Source of the DNA: Aquila chrysaetos chrysaetos
Lineage: Eukaryota; Chordata; Aves; Accipitriformes; Accipitridae
Reading direction: 5' to 3'
Length of the DNA: 64,000 nt
Assembly: GCF_900496995.4 (NCBI RefSeq)
Contig: NC_044012.1
Location: 27,045,606 to 27,109,605, forward strand
Below, piece by piece: positions 1-12,400 of the stretch; within the stretch, counting starts at the first letter, position 1; each line of letters begins with the position of its first letter. A program made the translations under genes and the position numbers. The notes under the pieces were generated by a model. It ran no database searches, was not told the DNA's origin, and worked only from the letters and a program-made list of their open reading frames with translations.

Positions 1-149
1 TGGGGAGCTGGCAGCTCCCCGGGGAGGGCCCCTGCGACCCCCACAGTGTCCGCATCAGCTTTGCCAAGGGCTGGGGGCCCTGCTACTCCCGGCAGTTCAT
101 CACCTCCTGCCCGTGCTGGCTGGAGGTCCTGCTGAACTGGCCGTGCTGA
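1..149 (+). CDS. Inhibitory SMAD (SMAD6/SMAD7-like), 3' end of last coding exon (partial)
   Basis: Codons starting at position 3 read without a stop to TGA at 147-149 and give the C-terminal tail of an MH2 domain: [18 protein letters not shown], then an [10 protein letters not shown] segment, ending LNWPC. The GWGxCYxRQF and SCPCWLE block is typical of inhibitory SMADs, which bind type I receptors or SMAD4 and dampen BMP/TGF-beta signalling. The receptor-phosphorylated SSxS tail of R-SMADs is absent, as expected. The wording is closer to SMAD6 than to SMAD7 as I remember them, but the terminal LLNWPC differs from the SMAD6 ending, so this may be a separate paralogue. The rest of the gene lies outside the window to the left. 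The neighbour downstream is ZBTB7B. I am sure of the family and unsure of the exact paralogue. Confidence 0.85.
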   Translation, partial: GSWQLPGEGPCDPHSVRISFAKGWGPCYSRQFITSCPCWLEVLLNWPC

Positions 150-706
150 GGGGCTGGGGCTGGCGGGGGCGGTGTGCCAGGGAGCCCCCCCCCTCCAAGT
201 GGGTGCAAGGGGGGCACAAGCTGGAGGGCCCCTCTGCCACCCCCCAGCCTCTCTCTTCCAGGGCTGCACTGCAGCGGGGGGGGGGCCGTCCTGGCCCAGG
301 GGACCCTCGCTGGCACCCTCTGCCCCATCCCCAGGAGGGGTCCAGTGTCCCCCATGCCTGGCTCACCACCCTGCCAGCACCCACTGTCCCCGGCCATGGG
401 TCTCTTGCTGATGCAGGACACTATTTAATCTTTCTCTCTTTTATTTTTATGGTTAAATTTATTTTAATTTATCTTATTTTTGTAAAAAAATGTGCAATGC
501 AGGAGCACCCCCGGCACTGTAGGCGGCCGGGGCCAGGTCTGGGGAGGGCAGCCAGGGCAGGGTGTGCAGGAGCCAGGCAGGGCCAGGGGAGGCCGGGGGC
601 CGCAGGAGGGGAGGGACGTGGGTCAGAGCCCCAGAGTGGGGGCGGGGAGGGGGGCTGTGGGCCTTGGGGTCATGGCAGGCATGGGGGGAACTGGAGTGAG
701 CTGGCA

Positions 707-928
707 CAGCTGGGGATGTGGAGCCAGTGAGCACAGCTGGAATATGGGGCAGATGAGCACAGCTGGAGTGTGGGGCAGGTTAGAACAGCTGGACAAGTGA
801 GGGGCAGGTGCTGGGGCAGGTGAGAACAGCTGGATGGGTGAGGCAGGTGCTAGAGCAGGTAAGCACAGCTGGGTGGGTGAGGCAGATCAGCACAGCTGGA
901 GTGAGTGTGAGGCAGGTGAGCACAGCTG
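707..928 (+). repeat. E-box minisatellite (CAGCTG x8, CAGGTG x4)
   Basis: Degenerate tandem units of about 26-30 bp (with longer 39-41 bp spacings) built around CACAGCTGG. CAGCTG occurs at 707, 734, 760, 786, 827, 866, 893 and 923, and CAGGTG at 805, 817, 844 and 913. It lies in the predicted SMAD 3'UTR upstream of the ZBTB7B CpG island. Confidence 0.8.
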
Positions 929-1166
929 GATGGGTGTGGGGCGGGTGCTGGGGCGGGTGCTGGGGCAGGCGAGCACCAGAGGTGTCGAGCGGGAGCTGAG
1001 CTCGTGGCCGGCCTCAGACGGGCGCTGGCGCCGGTGCAGGGTCTCCCGCGGCAGGTCCCCGGGCCGGCGGGTCCCCGGGCCCCTCCAGCCGCCGTGGCAG
1101 CGCGGCCCGCCCCGGGCGAGCGCGGCTTGCGGGGGTGCCCGGGCTGCGCCTGGTATTTGTAACCCC

Positions 1167-1172
1167 AATAAA
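1167..1172 (+). terminator. Poly(A) signal AATAAA (SMAD gene)
   Basis: Canonical hexamer 1018 bp after the SMAD stop codon and directly before the CpG island. It is the only AATAAA between the SMAD stop and the island. Confidence 0.55.
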
Positions 1173-2939
1173 CGGTGCCAGCGGCACCAAAGACCCCCCT
1201 CCGTGTACCCAGGCGGGTCGGTACCCGCGCGGGGACAGCGCGCCCGCCGCCGGCGGGGCTCGGCTCCGGGACCGGCAGTGCCCTCTGCAGGCGGCCGCGG
1301 CCGGGCCGCGATGACCGCCCGGTCCTTCCTGCCACGCCGCCGGCCCGGCTGAGACGGGCCTGGCGGCTCCGCGGCCCCCGCCCGGCCCCGGCCCCGGCGC
1401 GTCCCCGCGGGCAGGAGGTGAGTGCGGGCCGCGCCGTCGGGGCCGCCCCCCGGGGCGGCGGGCTGGCGGGCGGGCTGTACCAGGAGCGCAGCCGCCGGCA
1501 CCGAGGGCTCCGGCACCGACGTAGCGCGGCGGCTGCATGGGGACGGGCGGGGGCTCCGCGGGGAGCGGCGGGGGGCCGGGTTCGGGCCGGTGGGCGGCGG
1601 AGTCGGGAGCGGCTGTCGGCGGCAGCGGTGCGGAGGGGATTTTCTGCGGATTCCTCCCCCCATCCCCCCCGCTCCCGCGGGAACCCCGAGGCCGGCGGGC
1701 CGGTGCCCGCGGCGTGGCCGGGCAGGGGATGGCCGGGGCTGGGGGGGGGGGGAGGCGAGGCGAGGCAGGTGCGTGGACGGACGGACGGTGCGCGAAGGGA
1801 GGCGGTGGAGGCGGAGGTTCGGCCGGGGGGGGGAGGCGAGGCAGGTGGACGGACGGACGGACGGGCGGGCGGAGATGAGGGAAGCGGAGCTCGAGCCCCG
1901 GGAAAAGAGCGGGCGGGCTGGGCGAGGCGCGGCGGCAGGTGCCCGGTACCGGGACCCGGCGGACGAGGTTGGGGAGGGGGGAGCCGGCGCTGGAGCGGTG
2001 CCCCCCGGCGCGGCCCGCCCGCCCGGCTGACATAACGTCTGCGCGGGGCGGTGTTTGCCTTGGCAGCCCGCGGCGGCGGCGGCGGCGGCGGCGGCTCACA
2101 CTTTCCGCCAGCGCCGGGCAGCGGCCGGGCTCTGAGTCAGGAGCGGGGAGGGCGGGGGGGGTACGACGGAGGGGAGGGGAGGGGAGGGGAAGGAGGGGGG
2201 GCCGGGGTGAGGCGAGGTGAGCTCCGGGCCGGGCCGGGCCGCGCCACCGCTGCCTCCCGGGGGCCGGCGGCGGCCAAACAGGTTGCGCGGGGTCCCCGCC
2301 CAGGCACCTGCGGAGGAGCCGCTCGGGGGGGTGGGCAGCCGCCGCCGCGCCCTGCGCCAGCGCCGCCCGGAGCCGGGGGGGTTGGGGGGGCTGCCCCGCC
2401 GCTCCCCTCGGCATCGCCGGCTATCCCTGCCCCCCCCCCCGGTTCCCCGTTCTCCACGCCTGGCTTTCCATCCCCCCCTCCCCCATGCCCGGTTCTCCGT
2501 GCTCATTCTCCGTTCACCCCCCCGCCCGGTTCTCCATCCCCCCCTCCTCAGTGCCCGGTCTCCCGGTGCCCGTTTCTCGGTGCCCAGTTCTCCATCTCCC
2601 CACCACCACCCCGTGCCCGGTTCCCCCGACCCCCCGCTCCCCCCTCGTACCCGCGGGGCGGAGCGGGGCGGGCCGGCCTCGGGGCTCGGCGCCCGCAGCG
2701 GGCGGGGCGCGCTCGGCGCCTGGCACCGGCCGAGGCGCCGGCGGGGCCGTATCGGGCTCCCCCCCCCCGTCTCAAGCCCCGGGGTCGGTCCCAGCGCGGC
2801 CCCGTTAATCGCCGCCGTCCCGCGCCTCTGACTCAGCTCTTCACCCCCCCGCACCCCGGTCCCGGGGGGGCCCCGCATGGCCCCCGCCCTCCCGGGGGGG
2901 GTGGGTGTGTGTGGCGGGCCTGATGGGCGTCCCCTCCCA

Positions 2940-2995
2940 CCAATAGGAGGCCGGACCGCCGGAGCGCTGCCCAATGAGAGGAGCGGGGGCGGGCG
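2940..2995 (+). promoter_or_regulatory. Core promoter: paired CCAAT boxes and GC box
   Basis: CCAAT at 2940-2944 and again at 2971-2975, 31 bp apart (about three helical turns), followed by a GGGGGCGGGC Sp1-type box at 2985-2994. This is a classic NF-Y/Sp1 arrangement for a TATA-less CpG-island promoter reading rightward. The predicted non-coding exon ends at the donor at 3126. Confidence 0.5.
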
Positions 2996-3276
2996 CTTCC
3001 TGGAGCCCCGGCGGCGGCAGTGGAAGGGGGGGTGGGGGGGGGCGGGCGGGGCGCGGCGGCGGCAGGTGAAGGTGGAGGCGGGGCCGCGGCCCCGGGACCG
3101 GCCCGTAGTTCGGGCGGGGCGTACAGGTGAGCGGCGGCGGGTGGGAGCGGACGAAACCCACCGACGGGGTCTGTACGGAGGTACTGACCGACCGGTAGTG
3201 GTACCGGTACCGGTACGGCGACGGCTTTTGAAGTCCGCTTGCGGTGAGTCGCGTGGATCCGGGATGCTACCGGCGG

Positions 3277-3363
3277 GCACGGTCGGGGCGCGGAGCACCG
3301 CCCGCTCCCGGCGCACGGGGACCGTGCGCCGGGAGCGGGCGGTGCTCCGCGCCCCGACCGTGC
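3277..3363. repeat. Perfect inverted repeat, 42-bp arms, 3-nt loop
   Basis: The left arm 3277-3318 is the exact reverse complement of 3322-3363, and the spacer is GGA. The arms are about 80% GC. It lies just downstream of the candidate ZBTB7B exon 1 donor (3126), so it would be in intron 1 and form a very stable hairpin if transcribed. A foldback this perfect is either a recent template-switch event or an assembly artefact. Confidence 0.9.
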
Positions 3364-3400
3364 CTGCCTGCGGCCGGTAGCCAGTGGACATGTCACCCGT

Positions 3401-6400
3401 GGGGTGGGGGGTGGTCGTGCGTGGGCCCTTCCCTGCCTCTCCAACACGGGGCTGCGGGAAACCGGCTCCACCAGCAGGGTCCCCGGGAGCGGCTGCCAGA
3501 CCTCCCACCGGTGTCCGGTGGTGCCACCATCCAGCCAAGGTCCCCCGTGTGTTCACCCCATGGGTGACGGGGTGCTGTCGCCATCCCACCACCCTTCCTG
3601 GCCCGGTGAGAAGCTCGGCTGCATCCCCGGGTGCACCGGGTAGGGATGGTACCGTCGTGGCAGGGAGGCAGCTCAGGAACCCCTTGCTGCGCTGGTGCTG
3701 GTAGAGGCGGAAGCGGAGGGTGGGTGTCCTCATGTCCCAGCACGCCATGCCGGTGACCTGCTGGGCCTGGCACACTGGCAGCGGCAGTGGGTGCCTTGCT
3801 TCTCGCTGCTGGCGAGGGTCCCTACAAGGGGTGCCCACCGGGCCCAGTGGCTCAGTAGCACCCACCGAGCATCGGTGGACTCTAGCCCGCATGCACCAAG
3901 CCCTGCTGTACCTGTCCCCCCCGGCTGGCTGCCCCCAACCGGCTGTTTGCCTGGGGTGGGGTGCAGTATTTACCCTCCCGCCATGGCCCGCATCAGAGCA
4001 GAGCCACCATCTCAGGCCGCGACTGCCCTTGACCTGGGGCTGCTTTCGCCAGGCGGGGGGAGGTGGTGCTGGCTTTGGCGTGCGGTGAGTCTCGGCATGC
4101 CTCGGTTTCCTTTGCTCAGGAGCAGGCTTGCGGGGAGCAGGCTGGGGTCCTCTGGCGCTGGCAGAGGCACGCGGCAGCTGCCGGCGACTCGAGGCTGCGG
4201 TGGTGATGCTGGTGCCGGGTGTGGAGGGAGGGGCTGGGCTCAGGAACTCGAAGTGGGCGCGTGGAGAAAGGGAAGCTGTGGGGCAGGGGACGGTGCAGAG
4301 CAGCGGGGCTGGGCCAGGGGCTGGCTGGGGCTGGGGTGCCCTTGCTGGGGATGGGGGTGCAGAGCGGGGGAAGCCCCCAGGCATGAGGAGGTGAGAGGCA
4401 GCAGGGAGGCGTCAGTGTTGGGTCATGGGGAGCCTCTGAGACCACTCGCCCAGGCACAGGCTGGCCAGCCCCCCCTTGCTGGCAGCGCTGCGGTGCTGAG
4501 CCCGAGGCCGTGGCAGCGCAGCTCTGCCAGCTGGTGCCATGCACCTTCGGTGCACACGTGGCACGAGTGCGACGGGCCTGAGCGTGGCGGGGGTGGGCAG
4601 TGGGTGCAGCAGGGGGTGCAGGGCCAGCACAGCCCCTGCACCCCAGCCCTTGAGGGGTGGCCGCTGCCCCGCACACGGAGCAGGAACTTCTCCTTCAGGG
4701 CAGGCAGCGGATGATGAAACCACGGAGAAATCTCTCCTGGCAGCGCGCGGGCTGCTGGCGGGAGCCCCCAGGAGCCCGCGCTCCCCCTGCGCTGCCGCCG
4801 CCTTTCCATGGTAACCCCACCGCGGGAGCCGGCGGGGTGCTGGCGGGGGAGGCCACCCTGTCTGGGGGGTTGGTGCCTGCCCAGCTCCCCGTGGCAGCGC
4901 TGGCGTCCCCGACATGCCCCGGGAGCTGCATGTCCACACCCCAGCAAGCCCCGGGGCAGCCAGAGGACCCGACGAGGGGCTGGGCTGAGACCCGTCAAAC
5001 TCGCTTCATGCCAGGGAGGTGACGCTTGGGTGGCCGTGCAGGCAGCGGGGGAGGCAGCCGGTGCCGGTGCTGTAGCCGGTGACTTTCAATGCACCCAGAC
5101 CCAAGCCACGCTCTGTGTCTGGGGATGGGTGGCCGGTTCGCATGCACGCTGGTGCGGCAGGAGCTGCAGAGCCCAGGTGCCCCGTGCCCCCGGAGCTGGT
5201 GGTGTGACTTGGCGAGGCTGTGGGCGGGCGGGGGGACCGAGCCATGGCGAGGGAAAATGAAAGCAGGTGATGCGGAAGGAGAAGTAGGTCAGGCGAGCGC
5301 TGGCCTCTCCCAGCAGCCTCGGCTGCGCTGCGTGCTCCGCTCTGCCCCGGCTGTCCCTGCCGTGTCCCCAGGCCCCATGGGCAGCGGCTGGAGGGGGCGG
5401 TGAGTACAGGGTCTTGCTGCCAGGTGCTGGGTCCTGGGCAGGGTGGGCGCCAGACACTGCCTGCCCTGGACGCCGGCAGGCTGGGAAGTGCGGCCAGGCA
5501 GGCTGGCATGCGGTGGGCACAGTGGTGCCCTGGCAATTTTGCTTCAGTTCTTCTCCCGTGGGTGTCCCCAGGGACACGGGGCTGGGCGCCGCATTGAGGA
5601 TGGGCAGGAGGATGCCCCACTTCTGTCCTGCTGTGTGGCCAAGGAGCGGAGGGGAAGGGGATTCCCATCCCACTTGGGCTCTGCTGAGCCAGCTGGCGCG
5701 GCAGGGACATCCTGGTGGGGCTCAGGGCTGGGGACGGCTCTGGGACAGCCCCGCGTCCCACATTGGGGTTCCACGGCCAGCTGCCCCCAGCTCCACTCCA
5801 CCACGGGGCAGCAGAGCTGGGGCCGTCGCCATCCCCATGGCGCAGGGCTGGCTGGGGTCTTGGTCATGGCACTGCATGGGTTGGGGAGGCTGTGTCGGGC
5901 ACAGCCCTGCTGGCAGTGCTACGTGGGCTTGGGGGGGATTAGAGCTGCCTGCCCCCCCGTTCCCTCCCCCGGGATCAGCCGTGGGCAGCGGGGAGCTGGC
6001 AGCAGGCAGCTGCCGTGGGGGCGGAAGCCGGGCTATTTCGGGGGGTGTGGAGGGGGGGCTGTGGGCTGGCACTGTCCTTGCTGGGTGACCCCACCAGGAC
6101 CAGCACCGCCCCAGTGCCAGGATGGAGCATCGGGGCCCATCCTGTGCCAGTTGGCAGTGCTCAGTCCCCAGGGTGCCGTGAGGACAGGGACCCCACGTTG
6201 GGGAGGAGATTCCACCAGCCTGGGGGGCCCCCCAGGGCCATGCGGTGTGGCAGGACCCAGGGGGTCTGACTGCCCTCCAAGGGGCTCCCATGACTGTGTA
6301 CTGCAGGGCGAGAGGCACCAGAGCCGGCTCACCCTCGGGCTGGCGAGCGGGACCAGCTGTGGGCAAGCCTGCCTGTCCCAGGCTGAGGGCTGCCAGAGCC

Positions 6401-9400
6401 TCCTCCTGCTGCCATCGGCACCCCTTTGCCCAGGCTGCTGGGGTGCCCACGTGCAGCCAAGCCTTGCTCCATCCCAGTAGGGTCCTGGCCAAGCTGGGCC
6501 ATGAAACTGGGGTGTAGCAGGATGCCTGGCTCCACTGTGCCCATCTCAGCACTGGCAGGGGCAGCCTGGGCACCATCTGGGCTTGGAGCCCCTCCAAGCG
6601 CTGCCCATCTCAACCGCAGCTCTGTCCCCCAGTTGCTGGGGAAACCTGCGGGTGGGTTTTGCCCCGTGCCAGGGTGATCAAAAGTGGGGTTTGCTGTTGA
6701 CCATTTCCTTCCTGTTCCCCCTTTCCCCGAGCTCCATTTCAGCAACCCCTTCCTTCCTTCCTACCTTCCTTCTCTCTGCCTGCTCCTGCCTGTGTGTGGC
6801 CCCACTCCCCAGGCCACCCTGGCAGGGAGCAGCTGGGGACAGCCCATGTCCAGCCTTTTGTGGCCTCTCCCTGGCATGGAGGATGGTGACACTCACAGTG
6901 GGGAGCCCTGGGGGTGACCCACAGAGGTCATGCGCCCTTGGCCACATCTGTCCTGGCTGCCCGTGGGCGAGCAGGTGGCCATGGGACCCCCTGTCCTGGC
7001 AGGTTGGGGTCCCCCATGTCGGGACGTGGTGCGGGAGATGGGTATGCCCACGGCTGGGGTGCCCATCCTGCTGTCAGGAGAGGGGCTGGTGCCATGCGGG
7101 AGCCAGGATGCTGCTGGAGCCCGTCCTGGCTGCGTGCAGGATGGGGCCATGTCCCATCACTGGTGACACTGGTCAGGGTGCCACTGGCCCAGGCAAGGGC
7201 GGAGCGTGGAGGAGGATGGATGAAGGTCAGTCCATCCTCCCCAAAGGCCAGCGCCTCCACTGCCTGGTCCCCCCTGCATGGGCACCCTTGGTGCCCCCCG
7301 GCCGGGGCAAGCAGTAGTTTGCGGCCGGCGCGTGGGCGGTTGCGACACCCCCAGGGTGGGGGGGGACATGGTGACTCACCCCAGCGGGGCCTGGCCACCA
7401 GCGGGAACCCTGAGTCAGGGCTGCGTGCCCATGCCGTGCCCCTCCCTGCCCGCCTCGCCCACCTTATCTCCCGCCCTTAGCACCTGGCACACCTGGGCCA
7501 GGGGGGGCTGGCGCCGTTCCCCTCCTTTATGGGGAGCAAAGGGCAGGCAGAGGGTTGGCAGGCAGGTGCCTCGTCCCTCCCTCCCTCCCTCCCGGGGACA
7601 CTGGCCTGGGTCTGTGCCCCCCACTGGGGTGGCCAGCCAGCCCGGAGCATCGTGGCAGCGTGGCGGGCAAGGCTGCCTGCACCGCCGCTGCCTCCTGTCT
7701 GCGTGCTGCCTGCACTCCAGGCCACCGGGCTGACCCGTGGCGGCACAGCCAGCCCCCGCCCGACATGCGGTCCCCAGTGATGGGGGAGGCGGGATACCAT
7801 GCCAGGGCGTGCTGGCCCGCATAGGCAAGATGCCGCCGCAGCCGCCGCTGCCCCTCTGCCTGCCTGCTGTCCCTGATGCCCGCCCGTGTGGTCGGGCTCT
7901 TGCGCAACCCCGCTCTTTCCGTGTACGTTGCTGGGGCCGGAGGCCCTCTCCCTGCCCAGCTGCGTGGCCATGCTGGCGTAGGACTCTTCCCTTTTCTGCC
8001 TGGCCTCGTGCTGCTGGCAGCACCAGCACGGCTGCCCAGAGCCCGGCTGTGGCCATGCCAGGGCGCTGCGGCGGGGCTGCCCCCCAGCCGGGGGGCAGCC
8101 CTGCCGCAGCGCCCTGGCACGGCCGGGGCCGGGCTGGTGTGGGCGGCCGGGGTGGATGCTGGGTGCCAGTGGTGGGGTGTGGGGAGCGCTCCCTGGGCTG
8201 CTAATTGCTGTTTAGCTGGGGATGCAGAGGGTGTAATTACGGGGGGGAGATTGCGCGAACCTGCAGCCGGCCCCCGGGGCCGGGGGGGGGGGGCAAGAGG
8301 GGGGGCCGTGGCCCATGCGTGCCCCTGCCTGGGGAGCGGAGGGGACCAGGCAGTGCTGTCCGGCCACGGCCGTCCCCAAGCCCCCTCCCCAGGTCACGGC
8401 GTCCCACAGCCACCATGGGACCTCTGGGACCCGCTTCAGGGGCAGAGCGGGACGTGCATCTGCAGGGTTGGGGGGCGGCTCCGGGGCTGGCCAGGCAGGC
8501 CACAGCACGCCATGCTGAGCCCAGCCCTGCGGTGGCAGCCCCGCTCCTGCCGAGCGCAGGCGCCCTCCCAGCTCAGCCAGGCTGGCCGCGGCCAGTGGCG
8601 AGCACCCAGCACTCAGCGCCCTGCCTTGGGGCGGCAGGAGGGTGAGGGCCCATCCGACGCCTCGGCGCAGGGGGCCGGGGCAGGCGGCGGGGAGGCAATA
8701 GCAATGGTGGGGAGGGGATGCCCGCGGCATGAGGCGCCCATCCTGCTGGCGCTGGGAATTTCCTCCCGCGGGAGGGGGCTGGGGGATGCCCCCTGCCCAG
8801 TTCCGCGTTGGCACCCCGCGGCACGGCACCAGCCATGAAGGGTTAATGCCGTGTGTGTTCTGGGAAGTGGGGCTGGGAGGTGCGTGACCCGGGGTGTGGG
8901 CGTCGACTCCTTTTGAGGTGGGATCCTGCGCTCAAGTGCAGCGGGGAGCGGGGCCAAGTTCACACAGCACCCTGGCTTCCCCTCCCTGACGCTCGCAGGC
9001 CGCCGACCCGGCCGCGGCACAGTGCCGAGCCACGCCGGGACACGCGTCAGGTGAGCTGCGCGCCCACCGAGCCACCACCAGCCGTCGTGGTGGAGAAGGT
9101 GCCAGAGCGGTGGGAACCCGGTGTGGTACCACCGGGCATGGGGAGGGCCGGGCACAGCTGCTCTGGCACCAGTCGGGAGGCTGCCAGGATGCTGGCGTTG
9201 CCTGAGCCCTGCTCCGCCCTCACTGCCAGTGGGATGGGATGGGATGGGATGGGATGGGACGGGAAGGGACGGGAGGTCCCGGTCACCACAGCCTGGCAGA
9301 GCAGGGCCCGTACCCTGCAGCAGCGATGCCAGGCAGCCGGACGCACCTCTGCCTGGCCCGGGCTGCAGGGAAGGTTTTGGCAGCAGGAGGGGGCCATGGT

Positions 9401-12400
9401 GCCAGCACGATGCCGGCAGACAGAGGGCCGGTGTGGGGGCTTGGCTGGGCCGACGGCTGCTTGTCCCTGCTGCAGGTGCCAGGGTTGGTGCCAGAGACAC
9501 CGCTGGTCCTGCAGCTGCCTGCTCCACCGTGGCAGGGCTGCCCATGCCCAGCCTCCAACCCGGCTGTTGTGCCGGGCTGGCACAGGGCCCCAGGAGCTGC
9601 GCCAGGCAGCGCCGGCTGGGTGCGGAGGCAGACCTAGGCCACAGTGCTTGGACCCCCTTCCTCAGTGCCGATGGCTGCTGTGCCTTGGCCATGGCACATG
9701 ACCATGCCCATGAGGCACTCGAGGTGCCTGGGGACTGGGAGCTCTCCATGTGGCACTGCGGGCACGAGGAGCCAGACGGCAGCAAGGGGCCAGGGTGGTG
9801 CCATGGGGCTCGCTCCCTGGTGCCGTGGGGCGGGGGGGTCTGTTTATCCTCTTCTCTCTTCAAACCATTTCCTTTCGTCTCTGCTTGCTGTTTTCTTCTC
9901 TCAAAGAGCAAGACCGCTTCCCCCTGCCACCTCCCCTCCAGCACCAGGACCCCCAGCACGCCTCTGGCACATGCCCACTTCAGAGCCACCAGTCCAGCCA
10001 GACCCTGGCCCACTGCTTTCCCTGCCAGGCAGGCAGAGGGGCTGCACAGCCCCCCATCCTGCAGCCATGCCAACCCCCGCACCATGGCAGCCAGTGCCTG
10101 GGCCACCATGGCTCCCCACCAGCTTCAGGCAGGGCAATGTGGTGGGGGGGGGATGCATGGCCCGGACACCTGGGTCCCCTTCCCGGCTCCCAAAGGGCGA
10201 GGGGCCCCTGCGGGGTGAGAGGCCGGGGGCTGAGTCGATGGCTGGCTCCACACTCCCCTTCCTGGGTGACTCATTCTCCCCGGTGCGGCTGTGAAGTCCC
10301 TCGACAGCATTTGTGACTCTTGTGACCGAAAGCAGCAGCACTCAGCAGCAGCCTGGGGTGGCAGCCACGCTCCCCGGGACCCCTGCCCACCTTCCCCATG
10401 CCCCCCCCCAGGCACCCCCTCCTACCCCACATCTCCCACCATCCCCAAGCCAGGGCTGGTGTCCGGCACAGGCTGGCATCGTGCCTGCGTGCAGGGTGCC
10501 ATCCCGGCTCAGTGGCACGGGACGTAGCCAGTCCCCACGCAGGGTGAGTGTTGCAGGGCCGGACCCCCACCCTGCTGTGTGCGGCTGTGCTGGGGCAGCC
10601 AAACCCCCAGGGCAAGGGGGTGGGCTGGCAGGTGAATGGAGGCTGGCCACAGTTGTGCCAGGTGGCACAGGCTGGTGGCGGGATGTCAGGGTGACCCAGG
10701 CAGGCATTGTTCCTGCTGCCGCGCGCTCTGGCATGGGAGCTGGCTCAGCATGGGGAGCGACCCCCCCTTTCCCCAGCCCTGTGTAGCTGCTGCAGCCGAA
10801 AATGGGCCTGGCCGCAGGCATTGACGTAACCGAGAAAGCTCTGGTATGGTGGGGGCCCGGGCATCGCTGCCAGCCTCCTCCATGGTCTGTGCTCTCCACG
10901 CCATCATCTCTGGCGCCGGCCAGCAATTGCCAGGGGGCCGGGGGTGGGTCTGGCACCCTCACACCTCGTTCCCCCCCGTTTCCTTATCGCTGCTGTGATC
11001 TCCTCGATGGCAGCACCCGCTCAGCATGTGACTTCGCTCCAGCGGGGAGGATGCGCGGGGGGGGTGGGGGTGTTGGGGAAGAAGCCATAACAGGCGGTTT
11101 GGTGCGATGGAAAATCCCCCTCCTGCCGCCGCCTCGCCCCCGCCCTACCCCAGTCCTGCGCCCTCGTCTGCAGGCATCCGGCCCCGTGGCCGCTCGTGGG
11201 GGTCCTGGCTCCCTCGCTGGGCTGAGCCGGGCCTCCACCGGTGAGTTCTGTGGCACCAGCAGCGCCGAGGCTGCTTCCGCCTGCACCACGACACAGTGAG
11301 ACCGGTGGCTTTGCCCGTTCCTCGGAGCACCCCACCACCCGCCGGGGTACGGCTAGGGCCTTGGCTGCCGCACTGGGCCCGGGCACCCCCTGGTGCAGGA
11401 GCCCCCACACAGGCACGTGCTGGTGGGTTCTGGCCGTGGCCCTGCAGGCAGGTAGAGCCCTCTGAGCACCCCGTGCCTGGGTGTCTTGTGGAGCCGGGGG
11501 TGCTGTGGGGACCAGGGGACAGAGGGGTCCATCCTGCTGCCCTTGGGGTTTAGCTGGGGGAGGCAGCAATGGAGGACACAGGTGCTGCCACCCCATCCCG
11601 GGACCACTACCTGTGACAGCCCTGGGCATCCGCAGGGCTCCAGGCCACCCTTGGCGGGCGCCACATCCCCATCGTCGCCCTCCAGCCACCCGAGCCGCGG
11701 CGTGGGGCGCTTGCCTCCCCTAATCCTGCCCCCGCTGCTAATCCTGGCTAATCCCACCAGGGGCTGTCGCTGCCTGTTGGCTCCCGGGGCTCTGATGGCT
11801 TAATCACCCCTAATCCGCTCGCCCCCGCCCTGGCCAGCAGCAGGGACCCCAGCCGGCAGTGGGGACCCCGGCCGGCGGCAGGATGGGCTCCTGGTGAGGA
11901 TGGAGGGGGGCAGCCATGGGCGCTTGGCACTGGCGCCGTCATCCTGGACGGTCGGCACTGCCCGGCTTCCAGTTTCAGGGGCGGCTGCCGCCTGCCCTGC
12001 CGGTCGGGCCTGCTCGGCAGCGGCTGGGGCGGCTCCACAGCCGGTTGCTCCGGGGCCGTTCCCAGCCGCCTGCCGAGGCAGCCCCAGCTGGCAGCCGCCC
12101 AAGTGCAGGGAGCGGCCGGCGCGGGGATGGGCCCCTGCGCCGGGGGCCGCCGGCCGCGCCGCCCCTCCACGGGCAAGAGGGGGCACGTCCCCCGCGCCCG
12201 CCGACGGCACAGCGTGGCTTGGCACGGGCCGGCACGGCGTGGCAGGGTTCAGTTTGGATGGGTCTGGCGCAGCTGAGCGTGGCCTGGTGCGGCTCAGCGA
12301 TGTCCAGTGCCACATGCCGCCATCTGCCGTGGCTTGGCTCGCTCAGCGTGACTCGGCACGGTGCTGGCAGCACCGAGAACCTGGACATGGTGGTGCTGTG

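Larger units (their letters stand above)
150..1190 (+). other. 3'UTR of the inhibitory SMAD
   Basis: Sequence from the stop codon to just past the AATAAA at 1167-1172. Positions 420-497 form an AU-rich block (T-rich with ATTTA-like stretches) in otherwise GC-rich DNA, which suggests a regulated, unstable mRNA. A degenerate E-box minisatellite lies at 690-960. The 3' end is inferred from the poly(A) hexamer only. Confidence 0.55.
1000..3400. promoter_or_regulatory. CpG island, probable ZBTB7B promoter region
   Basis: Very CpG-dense sequence begins at about 1000, overlapping the end of the SMAD 3'UTR, and runs to about 3400. Two strong plus-strand splice-donor-like sites with CpG-rich upstream sequence occur: GGAG|GTGAGT with the donor at 1418, and ACAG|GTGAGC with the donor at 3126. 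They could end alternative non-coding first exons of ZBTB7B, whose mammalian gene is known to use distal and proximal promoters. AP-1/NF-E2-like sites are at 2133 (TGAGTCA) and 2829 (TGACTCAGC). Assignment to ZBTB7B rests on position and orientation only. Confidence 0.6.

Noticed and set aside
2096-4384. Minus-strand open frame of 762 codons through the CpG island
   Set aside because: Pro/Arg/Gly-rich composition, no domain, crosses the perfect inverted repeat. Long stop-free frames are expected in about 75% GC DNA.
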